From: Enterococcus villorum
Lineage (GTDB): Bacteria > Bacillota > Bacilli > Lactobacillales > Enterococcaceae
Length of the DNA: 46,337 bases
Reading direction: 5' to 3'
NCBI RefSeq assembly: GCF_007990225.1
Contig: NZ_BJWF01000020.1
Span: 1 to 46,337, forward strand
This document shows positions 34,409 to 44,420 of this stretch, piece by piece. The first letter of the stretch is position 1; every line of letters begins with the position of its first letter. The notes under the pieces are model-generated. The model did not search any database. It saw nothing but the letters and a program-made list of their open reading frames with translations, and was not told the DNA's origin. A program made the position numbers and the translations under genes.

Positions 34409-34440
34409 GAACTTATAGTTTTAGAAGAAGCTATAAGTTC
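34409..34440. terminator. Hairpin after the GH1 gene
   Basis: GAACTTATAG pairs with CTATAAGTTC across a 12-base loop. T7 follows on the plus strand; the minus strand tail is weaker. The rest of the 280-base gap shows another small hairpin, CTCCATT/AATGGAG, near 34311-34339. Confidence 0.65.
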
Positions 34441-34467
34441 ATCGATTTTTTTCCATTATTTTTGTTT

Positions 34468-35865
34468 TTACGTTTCAAAACCATTTTCAATGGCAATTTT
34501 TTTAAACCAATGACCCGATTTTTTGATGGTTCGCTTGCCGTCTTGTTCTAAATCAACTGCAATTAAGCCATAGCGATTTTTGTAAGCATTTGTCCAGGAC
34601 CAATTGTCCATACAAGTCCACATATGGTAACCGACACAATTTGTTCCTTCTTGAATGGCTTGGTGGACATATTTTAAATGCTCTTTCACAAATTCGATGC
34701 GATAGTCATCCTCAATGACACCCTCTGAATTGACAAAGCGTTCTTCACCTTCCACTCCCATACCATTTTCAGAAATATAACATTTGATATTTCCATAGTT
34801 TTCACGGGTATTGGTTAAAATATCATAAATTCCTTTTTCATAGATTTCCCATCCACGATAGACATTCATCTTTTTATTTGGCATCTCGTAATAATCAAAA
34901 TAATCTTCTGGCATTGGTCCATTTTGATGATCAATAGGGGTTTCTTTAGCTTTGATTCGTCGGGGTTGATAGTAGTTAATTCCTAGCAAATCAATGGTAT
35001 TTTCTTTAATAGTTGCTAAATCACCTTCTTCCATCTTTGGCATCATATCTAACTCTTTCACAATGGCCACGAGATCTTGAGGAAATTCTCCTTTTACCGC
35101 TGGATCAAGGAAAGAACGATTGAAAAAAGCATCAGCAATTCTTGCAGCTTTTACGTCTTCTGAATTGTTTTCATCCCGAGGATAACTAGGGGTTAAATTT
35201 AAAATAATGCCGATTTCTCCTTCTTGCTTGGTTGCATGATAAGCTTTGATTGCTTTAGCGCTTGCTAAATTTTCATGAAAAGCAACTTGAATTGCTTCTC
35301 TTAAGTTAATATGATTTGGATAATGAAATTGGTACAAATAGCCTCCTTCCACTGGTACAATTGGTTCATTATGGGTAAACCATGTTTTGACTAAATCACC
35401 AAATAAGTCAAAACATGGTTTCGCATAATTTACATAGGCATCAACTGTTTGGCGTGATAACCATCCTCCTTGTTTTTGTAAATCCAAAGGCATATCAAAA
35501 TGATACAAATTAATAAATGGTTCAATTCCTTGTTCTAATAATTCTGTAAAATAGGCACGATAAAAAGTCACCGCTTGTTGATTCACTTTACCTGTCCCAT
35601 TAGGAAATAGACGACTCCATTGAATGGACGTACGAAATGTGTTGTGTCCAGTCTGTTTCATTAATAAAACATCCTCTTTATACTTTGTATACACTTGAGA
35701 AGTTTTTTCAGGTCCCACTTGTTGGAAGAATTTTTCTGGTTCTACTTCATACCAATAATCCCAAATATTTTCTCCTTTGCCATCTCCAACGGTTCGCCCT
35801 TCTGTTTGCGGTCCGCTTGCAGCAGTTCCCCACCAAAATTGATCTGGAAAATGATAGGTTGTCAT
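34468..35865 (-). CDS. Family 1 glycoside hydrolase, 6-phospho-beta-glucosidase type
   Basis: A 465-residue cytoplasmic enzyme. The acid/base Glu is in TWFTHNEPIVP and the nucleophile Glu in CYISENGMGVEG; the N-terminal FPDQFWWGTAASGPQTEG is the GH1 signature. The C-terminal GLIAVDLEQDGKRTIKKSGHWFK has the Ser/Lys cluster typical of enzymes that act on phosphorylated sugars from a PTS. It cleaves an imported beta-glucoside phosphate. GAGGGG lies before the ATG. It is divergent from the EIIC gene. Confidence 0.93.
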   Translation of the reverse strand: MTTYHFPDQFWWGTAASGPQTEGRTVGDGKGENIWDYWYEVEPEKFFQQVGPEKTSQVYTKYKEDVLLMKQTGHNTFRTSIQWSRLFPNGTGKVNQQAVTFYRAYFTELLEQGIEPFINLYHFDMPLDLQKQGGWLSRQTVDAYVNYAKPCFDLFGDLVKTWFTHNEPIVPVEGGYLYQFHYPNHINLREAIQVAFHENLASAKAIKAYHATKQEGEIGIILNLTPSYPRDENNSEDVKAARIADAFFNRSFLDPAVKGEFPQDLVAIVKELDMMPKMEEGDLATIKENTIDLLGINYYQPRRIKAKETPIDHQNGPMPEDYFDYYEMPNKKMNVYRGWEIYEKGIYDILTNTRENYGNIKCYISENGMGVEGEERFVNSEGVIEDDYRIEFVKEHLKYVHQAIQEGTNCVGYHMWTCMDNWSWTNAYKNRYGLIAVDLEQDGKRTIKKSGHWFKKIAIENGFET

Positions 35866-35900
35866 TGCTTTCCCCTCGTTTCTTTTAATTTGTTATCGTC

Positions 35901-35929
35901 ATCATAAACAATCTTTACAAATAAATCAA
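35901..35929 (-). promoter_or_regulatory. Promoter of the GH1 gene
   Basis: On the minus strand TTGATT (35924-35929) and TATGAT (35901-35906) are 17 bases apart, with the start codon about 35 bases downstream. Confidence 0.7.
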
Positions 35930-35948
35930 TACTTTTAAAATAAATGAC

Positions 35949-35996
35949 TAGACATTTTCTATGCCTATGGTTATACTACCCTTGTAATCGATTGCA
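35949..35996 (+). promoter_or_regulatory. Promoter of the EIIC gene with a cre site
   Basis: TAGACA and TATACT (35972-35977) are 17 bases apart. TGTAATCGATTGCA (35983-35996) is a near-perfect CcpA cre site starting at the transcript start, where bound CcpA would block initiation or elongation. Confidence 0.75.
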
Positions 35997-36019
35997 AAAA
36001 TAAATCTGAGGTGAAAAAT

Positions 36020-37291
36020 ATGAATGGGTTCATGAATAAACTGTCTCAAAAAATAATGCCCTTAGCAAATCTCTTAGGCCAAAATCGTTACTTGACTGTC
36101 TTAAGAGATGCGTTTATGTTGTCATTTCCTTTAACGATGTTTGGCTCCATTGTTGTGGTGGTAAACAATTTACCATTTTTCAGTGATAGCACAAAAGGAA
36201 CGCTTAGCACGCTCTTTGGAAATGGCCAAAATGCAACAATGAGCATTATGTCTGTTTTTGTTACTTTTGGTATCGGCTATTATTTATCAAAATCATATGA
36301 CGTAGAAGGTATTTTTGGCGGAGCTGTTTCTTTTGCAAGTTTTTTAATTTTGACACCATTTGTCATGACGACAACTAGTGGTGAAGAAGTTTCAGGCGTA
36401 TTGTCTCTAGATCGGCTAGGGGCTAAAGGAATGTTCATTGGCATGATCGCTGCATTTTTAGCGGCAGAAATTTATTGTAGAATCACAAAGCGCGGTTGGC
36501 AGATTAAAATGCCTGATGGTGTGCCACCCGCAGTGACAAAATCATTTGCCGCTTTGATTCCTGCTGTCGTAACACTGACTATTTTCTTAATAATTAACGC
36601 CATTATGACTGGAATCTTTCATGCTAATCTACATGATCTCGTCTATGAAGTCATTCAAAAACCATTAACTGGTTTGGGTAGCAGTTTACCTGCCACTTTG
36701 CTTGCTTTATTCTTTGTTCAATTTCTATGGTTTTTTGGTTTACACGGTCAAATCATTGTTAATTCCGTGATGGATCCGATTTGGAATACGCTAATGTTAG
36801 ATAATTTAGAAGCCTATCAACATGGCAAAGAATTGCCACATATCATTACAAAACCATTTATGGAAACTTTTACAGTTGGGATTGGCGGATCGGGTATGAC
36901 TTTAGCCGTGGTTTTGTTGATGGCTTTTATTTTAAAGAAAAAACAATATCGTGATGTGGGACGCTTAGCTTTAGCACCAGGAATTTTCAATGTTAATGAA
37001 CCGGCTATTTTCGGATTGCCAATTGTTTTGAATGCAACTATTTTAATTCCTTGGGTCGTTGCACCATTAATTGTTACCACCTTTAATTACTTGATGATGG
37101 CTACCGGAATTGTTCCTCCACCAACTGGTGTGTCTGTGCCATGGACAGTTCCAATCATTGCTAGTGGCGTGTTAGCCACCAATTCATGGCTTGGTGGCCT
37201 TTTACAAGTTGTAGACTTTGTTATCGTAGCTTTTATTTGGTACCCATTCTTAAAAGTTTTAGACAAACAACCCGATTTAGATGTTGTCTAA
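36020..37291 (+). CDS. PTS EIIC permease, lactose/cellobiose family
   Basis: A 423-residue membrane protein with about ten segments. Typical EIIC features are LTVLRDAFMLSFPLTMFGS, FFGLHGQIIVNSVMDPIWN, GGSGMTLAVVLLMAF and the substrate-site motif NVNEPAIFGLPIVLN. It imports and helps phosphorylate a beta-glucoside such as cellobiose. The ATG at 36020 is chosen because GAGGTG sits 6 bases upstream. EIIA and EIIB genes are absent here, so partner proteins must be encoded elsewhere. Expected product is hydrolysed by the divergent GH1 enzyme. Confidence 0.93.
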   Translation: MNGFMNKLSQKIMPLANLLGQNRYLTVLRDAFMLSFPLTMFGSIVVVVNNLPFFSDSTKGTLSTLFGNGQNATMSIMSVFVTFGIGYYLSKSYDVEGIFGGAVSFASFLILTPFVMTTTSGEEVSGVLSLDRLGAKGMFIGMIAAFLAAEIYCRITKRGWQIKMPDGVPPAVTKSFAALIPAVVTLTIFLIINAIMTGIFHANLHDLVYEVIQKPLTGLGSSLPATLLALFFVQFLWFFGLHGQIIVNSVMDPIWNTLMLDNLEAYQHGKELPHIITKPFMETFTVGIGGSGMTLAVVLLMAFILKKKQYRDVGRLALAPGIFNVNEPAIFGLPIVLNATILIPWVVAPLIVTTFNYLMMATGIVPPPTGVSVPWTVPIIASGVLATNSWLGGLLQVVDFVIVAFIWYPFLKVLDKQPDLDVV

Positions 37292-37447
37292 ATTAACGGT
37301 TGCTTTCTCGAATGACTTCGTCAAAAGCTTTAATCGTTTGACTGCTTTGCAAAAGAATCGATTTATACGTGAGCTTACCCAATTAAAAACATAACATTTT
37401 TGGTAGATTGGGCACGCTGAACCACTGAGTTCATCCACTTTACTTAT

Positions 37448-37496
37448 ATAACGATGTTATTAATAGCTTGTCGAACGAAATAACTTTCGTTATACT
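37448..37496 (+). promoter_or_regulatory. Autoregulated promoter of the GntR/UTRA regulator
   Basis: TTGTCG (37468-37473) and TATACT (37491-37496) are 17 bases apart, and the spacer is the palindrome AACGAAATAACTTTCGTT. Two ATAAC...GTTAT pairs occur, at 37448-37460 and 37480-37493. This is a strong candidate operator. Confidence 0.7.
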
Positions 37497-37515
37497 TAAA
37501 TACGAGGTGAAAAAT

Positions 37516-38235
37516 GTGCCAAAATATGAAGAAATCGCTAATGTTTTAAGGGAAAGAATTCGTTCAAAAGAATATCCGCCTAATAGCCTTTTGCCAAATC
37601 AAGTCTGTTTGGTCGAAGAATTCGGTGCTAGTCGAATGACAATCAAAAAAGCCATTAATATCCTAGCCATGGAAGGTTTGGTTTACTCGCAAAGAGGTTC
37701 AGGGACAAAAATTTTAGACCATCCTTTTATTGAAAAAGATACTTCTCCTGCAAATGAATATGAAGGTCTCAGTCATCAAATGAAACGACGTCAGCGCTTG
37801 CTTACAAGTCAAATCATTCAGTTTGATGTCGAGTTTCCTGCTCCCTTTATTCAAGAAAAATTAATGATCGGTGCAGAACAACCTGTTTATAATATTCATC
37901 GTTTAAGAATCCTCGAAAATGAGCCTTATATTTTGGAACACACATTTATGCCAGTTCATTTAGTCCCTGGGCTAAAAAAAGAACATTTGTTGACTTCTAT
38001 TTATGACTACTTGCATCAAGAATTAAACCTACACTTTGCTGGAGCTTATCGTGCGATTTCCGCTGATAAAAGCACTACTTTTGATCAAGAATACCTAAAC
38101 TGTGCAAAAACAGATCCAGTTTTAGAAGTTCAGCAAGTCGTTTATTTAAAAGATGGGCAACCCATTGAGTTTTCTACAAGCAGAAATCGCTATGATGTCC
38201 GTAATTATTCCTTGTTAGATGTTCGTTCAAATTAA
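37516..38235 (+). CDS. GntR/HutC-family regulator with UTRA domain
   Basis: A 239-residue repressor. The N-terminal winged helix reads EEIANVLRERIRSKEYPPNS and SRMTIKKAINILAMEGLVYS; the C-terminal UTRA effector domain has YNIHRLRILENEPYILEHTF and ends with LEVQQVVYLKDGQPIEFSTS. It presumably binds a phosphorylated beta-glucoside and controls the EIIC and GH1 genes. The GTG start at 37516 is preceded by GAGGTG at 6 bases; the longer frame would begin inside the promoter. A strong terminator follows. Confidence 0.92.
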   Translation: MPKYEEIANVLRERIRSKEYPPNSLLPNQVCLVEEFGASRMTIKKAINILAMEGLVYSQRGSGTKILDHPFIEKDTSPANEYEGLSHQMKRRQRLLTSQIIQFDVEFPAPFIQEKLMIGAEQPVYNIHRLRILENEPYILEHTFMPVHLVPGLKKEHLLTSIYDYLHQELNLHFAGAYRAISADKSTTFDQEYLNCAKTDPVLEVQQVVYLKDGQPIEFSTSRNRYDVRNYSLLDVRSN

Positions 38236-38243
38236 AAATAAAA

Positions 38244-38288
38244 AATACTTTTCGCCACAGTAAGTAAATGGCGAAAAGTATTTTTTTC
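38244..38288 (+). terminator. Terminator of the GntR/UTRA gene
   Basis: AATACTTTTCGCCA pairs perfectly with TGGCGAAAAGTATT across an 11-base loop, followed by a T-run. Confidence 0.93.
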
Positions 38289-38387
38289 ACTTGTTCAAAA
38301 AAGTTTTGAATAAAAGAATGATTGATTCAAGCAAAGCACATCCACATTTTCTATAACAGAACTACTTTATGTCAGATAACTTTTGAT

Positions 38388-39863
38388 CTACTTATAATTT
38401 TCAAAAAAATCAAGCAGTTCTATCCACTTTTCAGTTGTTTGAAAACTATGCCATTTAAAAAATTGTACTTTATTGTTTTGAGCTAAATATTTTTGTTGAT
38501 CTACTGGGTAATCAGTAATAACGATTTCTGGATCTTCATTCACAAAAATAATTTTTTCTCCTAATAGCTGTCGCATTTGTTTTTTTTGCCTTGCATCTTG
38601 AACTTTTCCAAATTTCGACTCATGAAATACTTTTATCTTTCGATTTTGTTTTTGCACAAGCAGTGAAATCAGCATACAGTATTGAAAAATCAAACGATTA
38701 TTCGCATGATACAATTGTTCAAAAATTTCAGATTGGTTGGCCAAATTAAAATATAACTCCTTCACTTTTAAATATAAGTCTGGAAATACACGTATATAAT
38801 CTTTTTCTGTTGTCGTTTTTCCAAAAGCATCTATTTTATTTTCGGAAGAGAAAACCTTTGAAGAGGAATGGATAATCCATGCATTTAGTACCAGGTATCT
38901 TTTATCTTGAACATTGATTGGCAAATTAAAAAATTGTTGGGTTGTTTTCGCAAATATCTCTGCTGTTCTCCAAGAATCTGTATCTAAATGCAAAGAGCGC
39001 ATCCCTTGTTCTGTTATTTCTTCTGGTAAATATGTAGTCATTACTGAAAACATGTAATATAAAAACTGATATTCCGTTTCTGGAAGTTTGTCTACCATAT
39101 AATTTTCTTTTATCACACTTTTTAATATATCTTCTCTAAATACCTCATAAGATATATTTAAGTGTTTGATCTTCGTCATTTCCTCAGGCAGTTCTTTTAT
39201 CATGTGTTTCCTTTTTATTCTATAAAAGCTTAATGCAACTATTTGAATAAACTTTTCTTGATCAATGTGACGGTACAAGGTAGGTAATTTTTTTAAAGTT
39301 TGTTTTAATTTCTCAATACTCGTCTTTGTCAAATCAAAATTTTTTTTATGTGTTTCATCAAATATTTGCCAATACATCGTGTGGAAAAAATACCTGATGC
39401 GATATTCTTCTCCTTTAAACAAGGTTTTACTTTTTAAATCCAAAGATACATCATAATTTGATAAAATCGTATTTAATTCTTTCAATTTACGTTGAACAGT
39501 TCGATTACTTAAATAATAATATTGTGCAGTTTTTTCCAAAGAAACATAACGTTCACTAAATAAACGATCCAATATTTTAAAAGGAATCGTTTCTTTCAGC
39601 ATCAGAGCATACAATTTTGAAAGCAAAAACTCTGATGAAAGATTGATCGAAAGTTCAGCGGTATCTGTAATTTCGATCGTATACGCAGGATATATCGCTT
39701 GCAATTCTTTTGCCCGATCAATGATCAAGTTCATTCTGCTTCTAGTATGTTTTAGCTTTTTTGCTAATTCAGACAAACTGCCATAACGAAAATCGTTCGC
39801 TAATAAATAGGAAAATAATTCATATACTTCTTGGTCTAGATTATTTAAAAGAGAATTATACAT
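38388..39863 (-). CDS. Mga-like transcriptional regulator
   Basis: A 491-residue protein of the Mga/AtxA type. Two N-terminal helix-turn-helix regions are seen (SLSELAKKLKHTRSRMNLIIDRA and SLEKTAQYYYLSNRTVQRKLKEL), then an all-helical middle resembling PRD domains, then an EIIB-like C-terminal part (KIIFVNEDPEIVITDYP). Such proteins activate surface and virulence genes. It lies just downstream of a large LPXTG surface protein gene on the same strand, with its own gap of about 360 bases, so it may control that gene. GAGG lies 9 bases before the ATG. Confidence 0.85.
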   Translation of the reverse strand: MYNSLLNNLDQEVYELFSYLLANDFRYGSLSELAKKLKHTRSRMNLIIDRAKELQAIYPAYTIEITDTAELSINLSSEFLLSKLYALMLKETIPFKILDRLFSERYVSLEKTAQYYYLSNRTVQRKLKELNTILSNYDVSLDLKSKTLFKGEEYRIRYFFHTMYWQIFDETHKKNFDLTKTSIEKLKQTLKKLPTLYRHIDQEKFIQIVALSFYRIKRKHMIKELPEEMTKIKHLNISYEVFREDILKSVIKENYMVDKLPETEYQFLYYMFSVMTTYLPEEITEQGMRSLHLDTDSWRTAEIFAKTTQQFFNLPINVQDKRYLVLNAWIIHSSSKVFSSENKIDAFGKTTTEKDYIRVFPDLYLKVKELYFNLANQSEIFEQLYHANNRLIFQYCMLISLLVQKQNRKIKVFHESKFGKVQDARQKKQMRQLLGEKIIFVNEDPEIVITDYPVDQQKYLAQNNKVQFFKWHSFQTTEKWIELLDFFENYK

Positions 39864-40148
39864 TTTACTGCCTCAACTTTCCACGTGATCATCTATTTAA
39901 TAATTATTCACAAATTTTACATTTATTAGTATATATGAAATCTCTTTTTATTGAAAAAGATAACTGTGTGTAAGTATTTGGCGTATTTTTGTATTTTTTA
40001 AACATAATAATATTTATCATTCGTTATACGTTCTTCCAATCATTCATAAATGTTTAGCCATTGTGTCAAACATTTAATATTGTCTTTGTCGAATAAGCTT
40101 TTTTAAGTATACAATTTTAAATTTGATATGATTTTTTGGCATAAAAAT

Positions 40149-40188
40149 AGCACCCCAAGTTAGACAAAAAGTCTAATCAAGGGGTGCT
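40149..40188 (-). terminator. Terminator after the surface protein gene
   Basis: AGCACCCC pairs with GGGGTGCT and TTAGAC with GTCTAA. On the minus strand ATTTTTAT follows. The rest of the gap to the Mga-like start shows only A/T-rich promoter-type sequence. Confidence 0.88.
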
Positions 40189-40226
40189 TTTAAAAGCAGT
40201 GTCTTATTTCTCACCAACAATAGTTA

Positions 40227-43200
40227 TCAATCTTTATTTTTTTCATTAAATTCTTTTTCTGGAAGAATGGTTAAGAAAAGAATCCCTAAAACAAGTACTG
40301 CTCCAATAATAGTTAATCGTTTCATTTGTTTTTCTCCTGTTTTTGGTAATGATGTTTTTTGCGTTTCTGGCTGTTTTATTGAAAAATCATCAAATGCATC
40401 ATTAGAATAATTATCAGAGTGAATACTTGGAACTGTTCTAATTCTGTTCTCTTTTTGATCAAAGATTTTCGAATTGGTCTTTTTTTCCGTATTTTTATTA
40501 TAAGGAATTGCTGGGGTAACCACCTTCTCATTCATTTGCTTTTCTAAATCAGTTTGTGGGTTCTTTTCGTAAATATAAGTGACTAGCATCGGTTCTACTT
40601 CGTATTTTCCAGTTTCTTTTCCTGTTATTTCTTTAACCGTATACCCAGCGATTTCTTTGGCAGTCAATTGGTAGGGTGTTCCTACCCAAGCAGTTAATTG
40701 TTGTTCTTTTGCTAATTCTTTTCCATTTGTGTCAAGGTATCTTACGCTGATTTTTCCTATTTTTTGAGTATAAACAAAGGTAATTTCTTGCGTTTGTTCG
40801 GTATAAATCCCCTTGTCTAAGCCTTTGATTTCTTTAAAAGTGTAATTTTTCAATTCCTTCATAAATGGACTTAGGCTTATAGGTGTATCAATCAATTGCT
40901 CATCTACCTGATCTTCTTGAATTTTTTTACCTGCTTCATCTTGATAATGGAAAATAATTTTCCCTGTTTTCTTTTCTTTCTCATAGATATAAGACACTCT
41001 TGAGATTTCATCATTGTACTTTCCACTTTCATTACCGATCACTTGTTTTAACACATAGCCGGAAATGACTTTAGGTTGTGTTTGATAGTCTTCATTAATC
41101 TTTCCAGAGAAGAACTCATTACTAGCCAATGGTTTGCCATTTTCATTAAGATAATCTACTACTAAAAAGCCTTTTTCTGGTTGTTTCTTCGTATAAATAA
41201 TGGTGACTTCTTGGTTTTTTTCAGTAAATTTCCCATGAATTTGTCCATCTACTGATTTTAATACGTAATTTTCAAATGGTTTTATATCTGCAACATAATC
41301 GTCTTCGATATCTCCTGTTAAAATAGTATCTTCTGCTAACTGCTCTTTCTGATCTGTTTGGTAATGAACGATAACATTTCCTTGTTTTACTGGGTCTTTC
41401 GTGTAAATATAGATGATGTGCGTCAGACCAGCATTATAAATTCCATCAGGTTGTCCAGTTACTTCTTTAAAACTGTACCCAGGAATCTCTTTGGCTATTG
41501 TATGATACGACGTTGAAATATTTTCACTCGTTATTTCACTTGGAGCAATTTTATTGCCTGCTTCATCTTGGTAGTCCACTAATAAAAAACCAACCTTAAT
41601 ATCTTGTTGAACCTTTGTATAGATAAAGGTGACTTCTTGATCTGTTTCACTAAATTGCCCGCTTGCTTTTCCTTTGATTTCTTTTAATGTATAACCATCA
41701 AAACTAGGGATATCTGCAAAGTAAAACGACCCTGTGTCCCCTGTTAACTCACTATCTGGTTCTAGTGTTGTTTGATCTTCTAATTGATAATGAAGGGTTA
41801 CTTTCCCTTGTGGCAACGGATCTTTTGTATAGATATAAACAACTGTCGTTATACCTTCGCTGTAAGTTCCTGTTTCTGCTCCTTTTACCTCTTTTAAGCT
41901 ATAACCTGATATTTCTTTTGCCATTGTAGTATAAGGCGTGCCGACGTCTTTCATTGTCACTTCGTCAAGCGCTAGTGGTTGCCCATTTTCATCTTGATAT
42001 TGTGCTAAAAGTATTCCTTTTTCTGTGACCTTCTTACTATAAATGAATGTCACTTCTTGATCTTCATTTGTAAATTTGCCACCAGTTTTTCCCTTAATTT
42101 CCTTTAATGTATATCCTTCAAATGTTTTGAAATTAACCGAATAATAAGCATCTACTTCACCAGTTAAAATATCATCTTCTGATAATGAAGTATGATCTTC
42201 TGATTGATAATGCACAGTAACTCTACCAGAAGGCAAAGGGATTTTTGTATACACATAAATAACTTTAGTCACTTCTTTAAGATAATTTCCTGTTTCTGCT
42301 CCTTGGACTTCCTTCAAAGTATAGCCAGGAATGTCTTTTGAAGTGGTGTGATAGCTGCTCCCAATTTCTCCTATACTCACTTCATCACCAGCTATCGGTG
42401 CGCCCTTCTCATCTTGATACTGCGAAATCACTACGCCTTTTTCTTTATTTTCTTTAGTATAGATTAACGTAATTTCTTTCTTCTCATCAGTAAAAATCCC
42501 TGAAATGGCATCGCCTTCTTTCACACCAGCAAAAACGTACCCATCAATTTGTTTGATTGAGGCATGATAAGTTTCATCTAGTTCCCCAGTTAAAATTTCA
42601 TCAGGACTTATTTCGACCAACTGCTTATTCTCGTCGTAAGTCATATAATGAACGGTAACTGGCTCAGATTTTTTCCAAATCGCATATAAGGTTATGCCTT
42701 CTTTTTTGGTCGTTATCGATTTACCAGGTGCATAAATTTCTTCTGCTTTAGTTGCTGACTTTTCAGTTGACCAGCCAATAAATTGATAACCTGATCTTTT
42801 TGCCTTTAGATCTGATGATGAAGGAATCGTTCTTTCTAGACCATTGTAGCCGACTTGATAATAAGTTTCCTGATTGCCTTGTTCATAGTATTCTTTGCCT
42901 TGATATATCGGAATCGTTTCATCAAATGTAAAAGTACCACCGTTACTATCATATTTTAGCCAATCCATCTCAACTGCTCCAATATCTGCTTGTGTTTCTC
43001 TTGATAGGTTTCGTTGATCGACTACCACATCCCGAAGATTGTTCACCTGATTATCCGCTACTTTTTCGGGTACAATAGGAATAGTTGGGATGATAACTTT
43101 TTCATCAGTGGTTCCAGCAGTTAGTTGATTGTAATTATCGACTAGATCAATGTTCATTGAACCAAACACATCAGCCATTGTGACATTACTTGTTACGCCA

Positions 43201-44420
43201 TTATCATAACCGATGTTTGTTTCCAAGTTCCCAGTTTCTGCAATCGTTGCATCTGCAATATTATTTTTATTCGCATTTCGTGCTTTGTTTCCTACGAATA
43301 AATTGTTTGCATAGCGTCCTGCTGATCGATTCGTTAGATAGCCCGAACTTCCAACAGCGCCACCATCATATGCTGCTTCATTTTCAATAAAGCTGTTATT
43401 CACATAATCAACAGCTGCTGTCCTACCGTCAAGTGGGCTACCGTTGGCATAAATTTGGATCGCACCACCACTATTTGCCGAATAGTCTTTACCCAGGGCT
43501 TTATTTTGAAAAAATGTATTGTTTTTAAATTGAATCCCACTACTTATATTACTATTTGTTTGAATTAAGATTGCACCACCATCATCGCCGGCGATATTTT
43601 TTCTAAAGGTATTTCCTTCAAATAAAACATTCGTTCCTTGCACCACATTAAAAAGAGCAACTGCACCACCATCCGCTAATTTCGCACTTCCACTATTGAT
43701 GGTTTCAACTGCTTTATTTTCTTCAAAATAATTGTTTTTAAAAATGAACTGAGCTGCTGCACTCGGTTGATAGAAATAAAATGCCCCACCTTCTCCACCA
43801 ACATTTCCTGTTCCAGCATAAAGTGTCTCATTTCCTTTAAATCTTGAATTTGTGACTTCCAAAGTTGCCGCAAATCCTTTACTCGCAATGGCCCCACCAG
43901 AATAACCAGAAGCTGTACTTTTATTATTAGAAAAAGTACTATTTTTCAAGACTGTATGGCCTGAAGTATAGAAAGCACCACCGTCATCTGAAGATTGGAA
44001 ATTATTTACTTTCACATTATCTAGTACGAATTTCCCTTTGTAACCTTCAACCGTCAATGCTCGTACGTTGTTTCCTCGTCCCTCTAAATCTATATTTTTC
44101 AACGTTAGACTAGAATCTGTCGTTCCTGTACCACCTTTATAAGTCATTAACTGCTTGCCACTACTAGATTGCAAAACTGCGTTCTGTCCATCAATAGTCA
44201 CATGGTAAGGAGACTCTACTAATGCAATCGTCGCAACCAAATCATCAGGAAAATATTCTCCAAGAAAAATAGTACGATCTTCAGAAGCGTTTTTCACCCC
44301 TTCTTCTAACTCTACCACTGTATTTACAGTTATCTCATCAGCTAATACCGTTTCCTTCAATCCACCAAATAAACAAATACCTAATAACGAACCTACTAAT
44401 AAATGCCAATTCTTTTTCAT
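40227..44420 (-). CDS. LPXTG surface adhesin with beta-helix and ten MucBP repeats
   Basis: A 1397-residue secreted protein anchored to the wall. Signal peptide: MKKNWHLLVGSLLGICLFGG, cleaved near VLADE. Residues about 40-485 form a right-handed parallel beta-helix with repeated GGAI/GGAF turns (DDGGAFYTSG, SGGAIASKG, DDGGAILIQTN) ending DIGAVEMDW. A Listeria-Bacteroides (InlB-type) repeat follows at about 490-585 (YDSNGGTFTF, GYQFIGWST, LYAIWKKS). Ten MucBP-type repeats fill about 590-1290, alternating two subtypes: VHYQ...LTGE and QYQDE.G. The sorting signal is LPKTGE, a hydrophobic helix and a charged tail. The likely role is adhesion to mucin or host glycans. AAGGAGG precedes the ATG. Confidence 0.93.
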   Translation of the reverse strand: MKKNWHLLVGSLLGICLFGGLKETVLADEITVNTVVELEEGVKNASEDRTIFLGEYFPDDLVATIALVESPYHVTIDGQNAVLQSSSGKQLMTYKGGTGTTDSSLTLKNIDLEGRGNNVRALTVEGYKGKFVLDNVKVNNFQSSDDGGAFYTSGHTVLKNSTFSNNKSTASGYSGGAIASKGFAATLEVTNSRFKGNETLYAGTGNVGGEGGAFYFYQPSAAAQFIFKNNYFEENKAVETINSGSAKLADGGAVALFNVVQGTNVLFEGNTFRKNIAGDDGGAILIQTNSNISSGIQFKNNTFFQNKALGKDYSANSGGAIQIYANGSPLDGRTAAVDYVNNSFIENEAAYDGGAVGSSGYLTNRSAGRYANNLFVGNKARNANKNNIADATIAETGNLETNIGYDNGVTSNVTMADVFGSMNIDLVDNYNQLTAGTTDEKVIIPTIPIVPEKVADNQVNNLRDVVVDQRNLSRETQADIGAVEMDWLKYDSNGGTFTFDETIPIYQGKEYYEQGNQETYYQVGYNGLERTIPSSSDLKAKRSGYQFIGWSTEKSATKAEEIYAPGKSITTKKEGITLYAIWKKSEPVTVHYMTYDENKQLVEISPDEILTGELDETYHASIKQIDGYVFAGVKEGDAISGIFTDEKKEITLIYTKENKEKGVVISQYQDEKGAPIAGDEVSIGEIGSSYHTTSKDIPGYTLKEVQGAETGNYLKEVTKVIYVYTKIPLPSGRVTVHYQSEDHTSLSEDDILTGEVDAYYSVNFKTFEGYTLKEIKGKTGGKFTNEDQEVTFIYSKKVTEKGILLAQYQDENGQPLALDEVTMKDVGTPYTTMAKEISGYSLKEVKGAETGTYSEGITTVVYIYTKDPLPQGKVTLHYQLEDQTTLEPDSELTGDTGSFYFADIPSFDGYTLKEIKGKASGQFSETDQEVTFIYTKVQQDIKVGFLLVDYQDEAGNKIAPSEITSENISTSYHTIAKEIPGYSFKEVTGQPDGIYNAGLTHIIYIYTKDPVKQGNVIVHYQTDQKEQLAEDTILTGDIEDDYVADIKPFENYVLKSVDGQIHGKFTEKNQEVTIIYTKKQPEKGFLVVDYLNENGKPLASNEFFSGKINEDYQTQPKVISGYVLKQVIGNESGKYNDEISRVSYIYEKEKKTGKIIFHYQDEAGKKIQEDQVDEQLIDTPISLSPFMKELKNYTFKEIKGLDKGIYTEQTQEITFVYTQKIGKISVRYLDTNGKELAKEQQLTAWVGTPYQLTAKEIAGYTVKEITGKETGKYEVEPMLVTYIYEKNPQTDLEKQMNEKVVTPAIPYNKNTEKKTNSKIFDQKENRIRTVPSIHSDNYSNDAFDDFSIKQPETQKTSLPKTGEKQMKRLTIIGAVLVLGILFLTILPEKEFNEKNKD

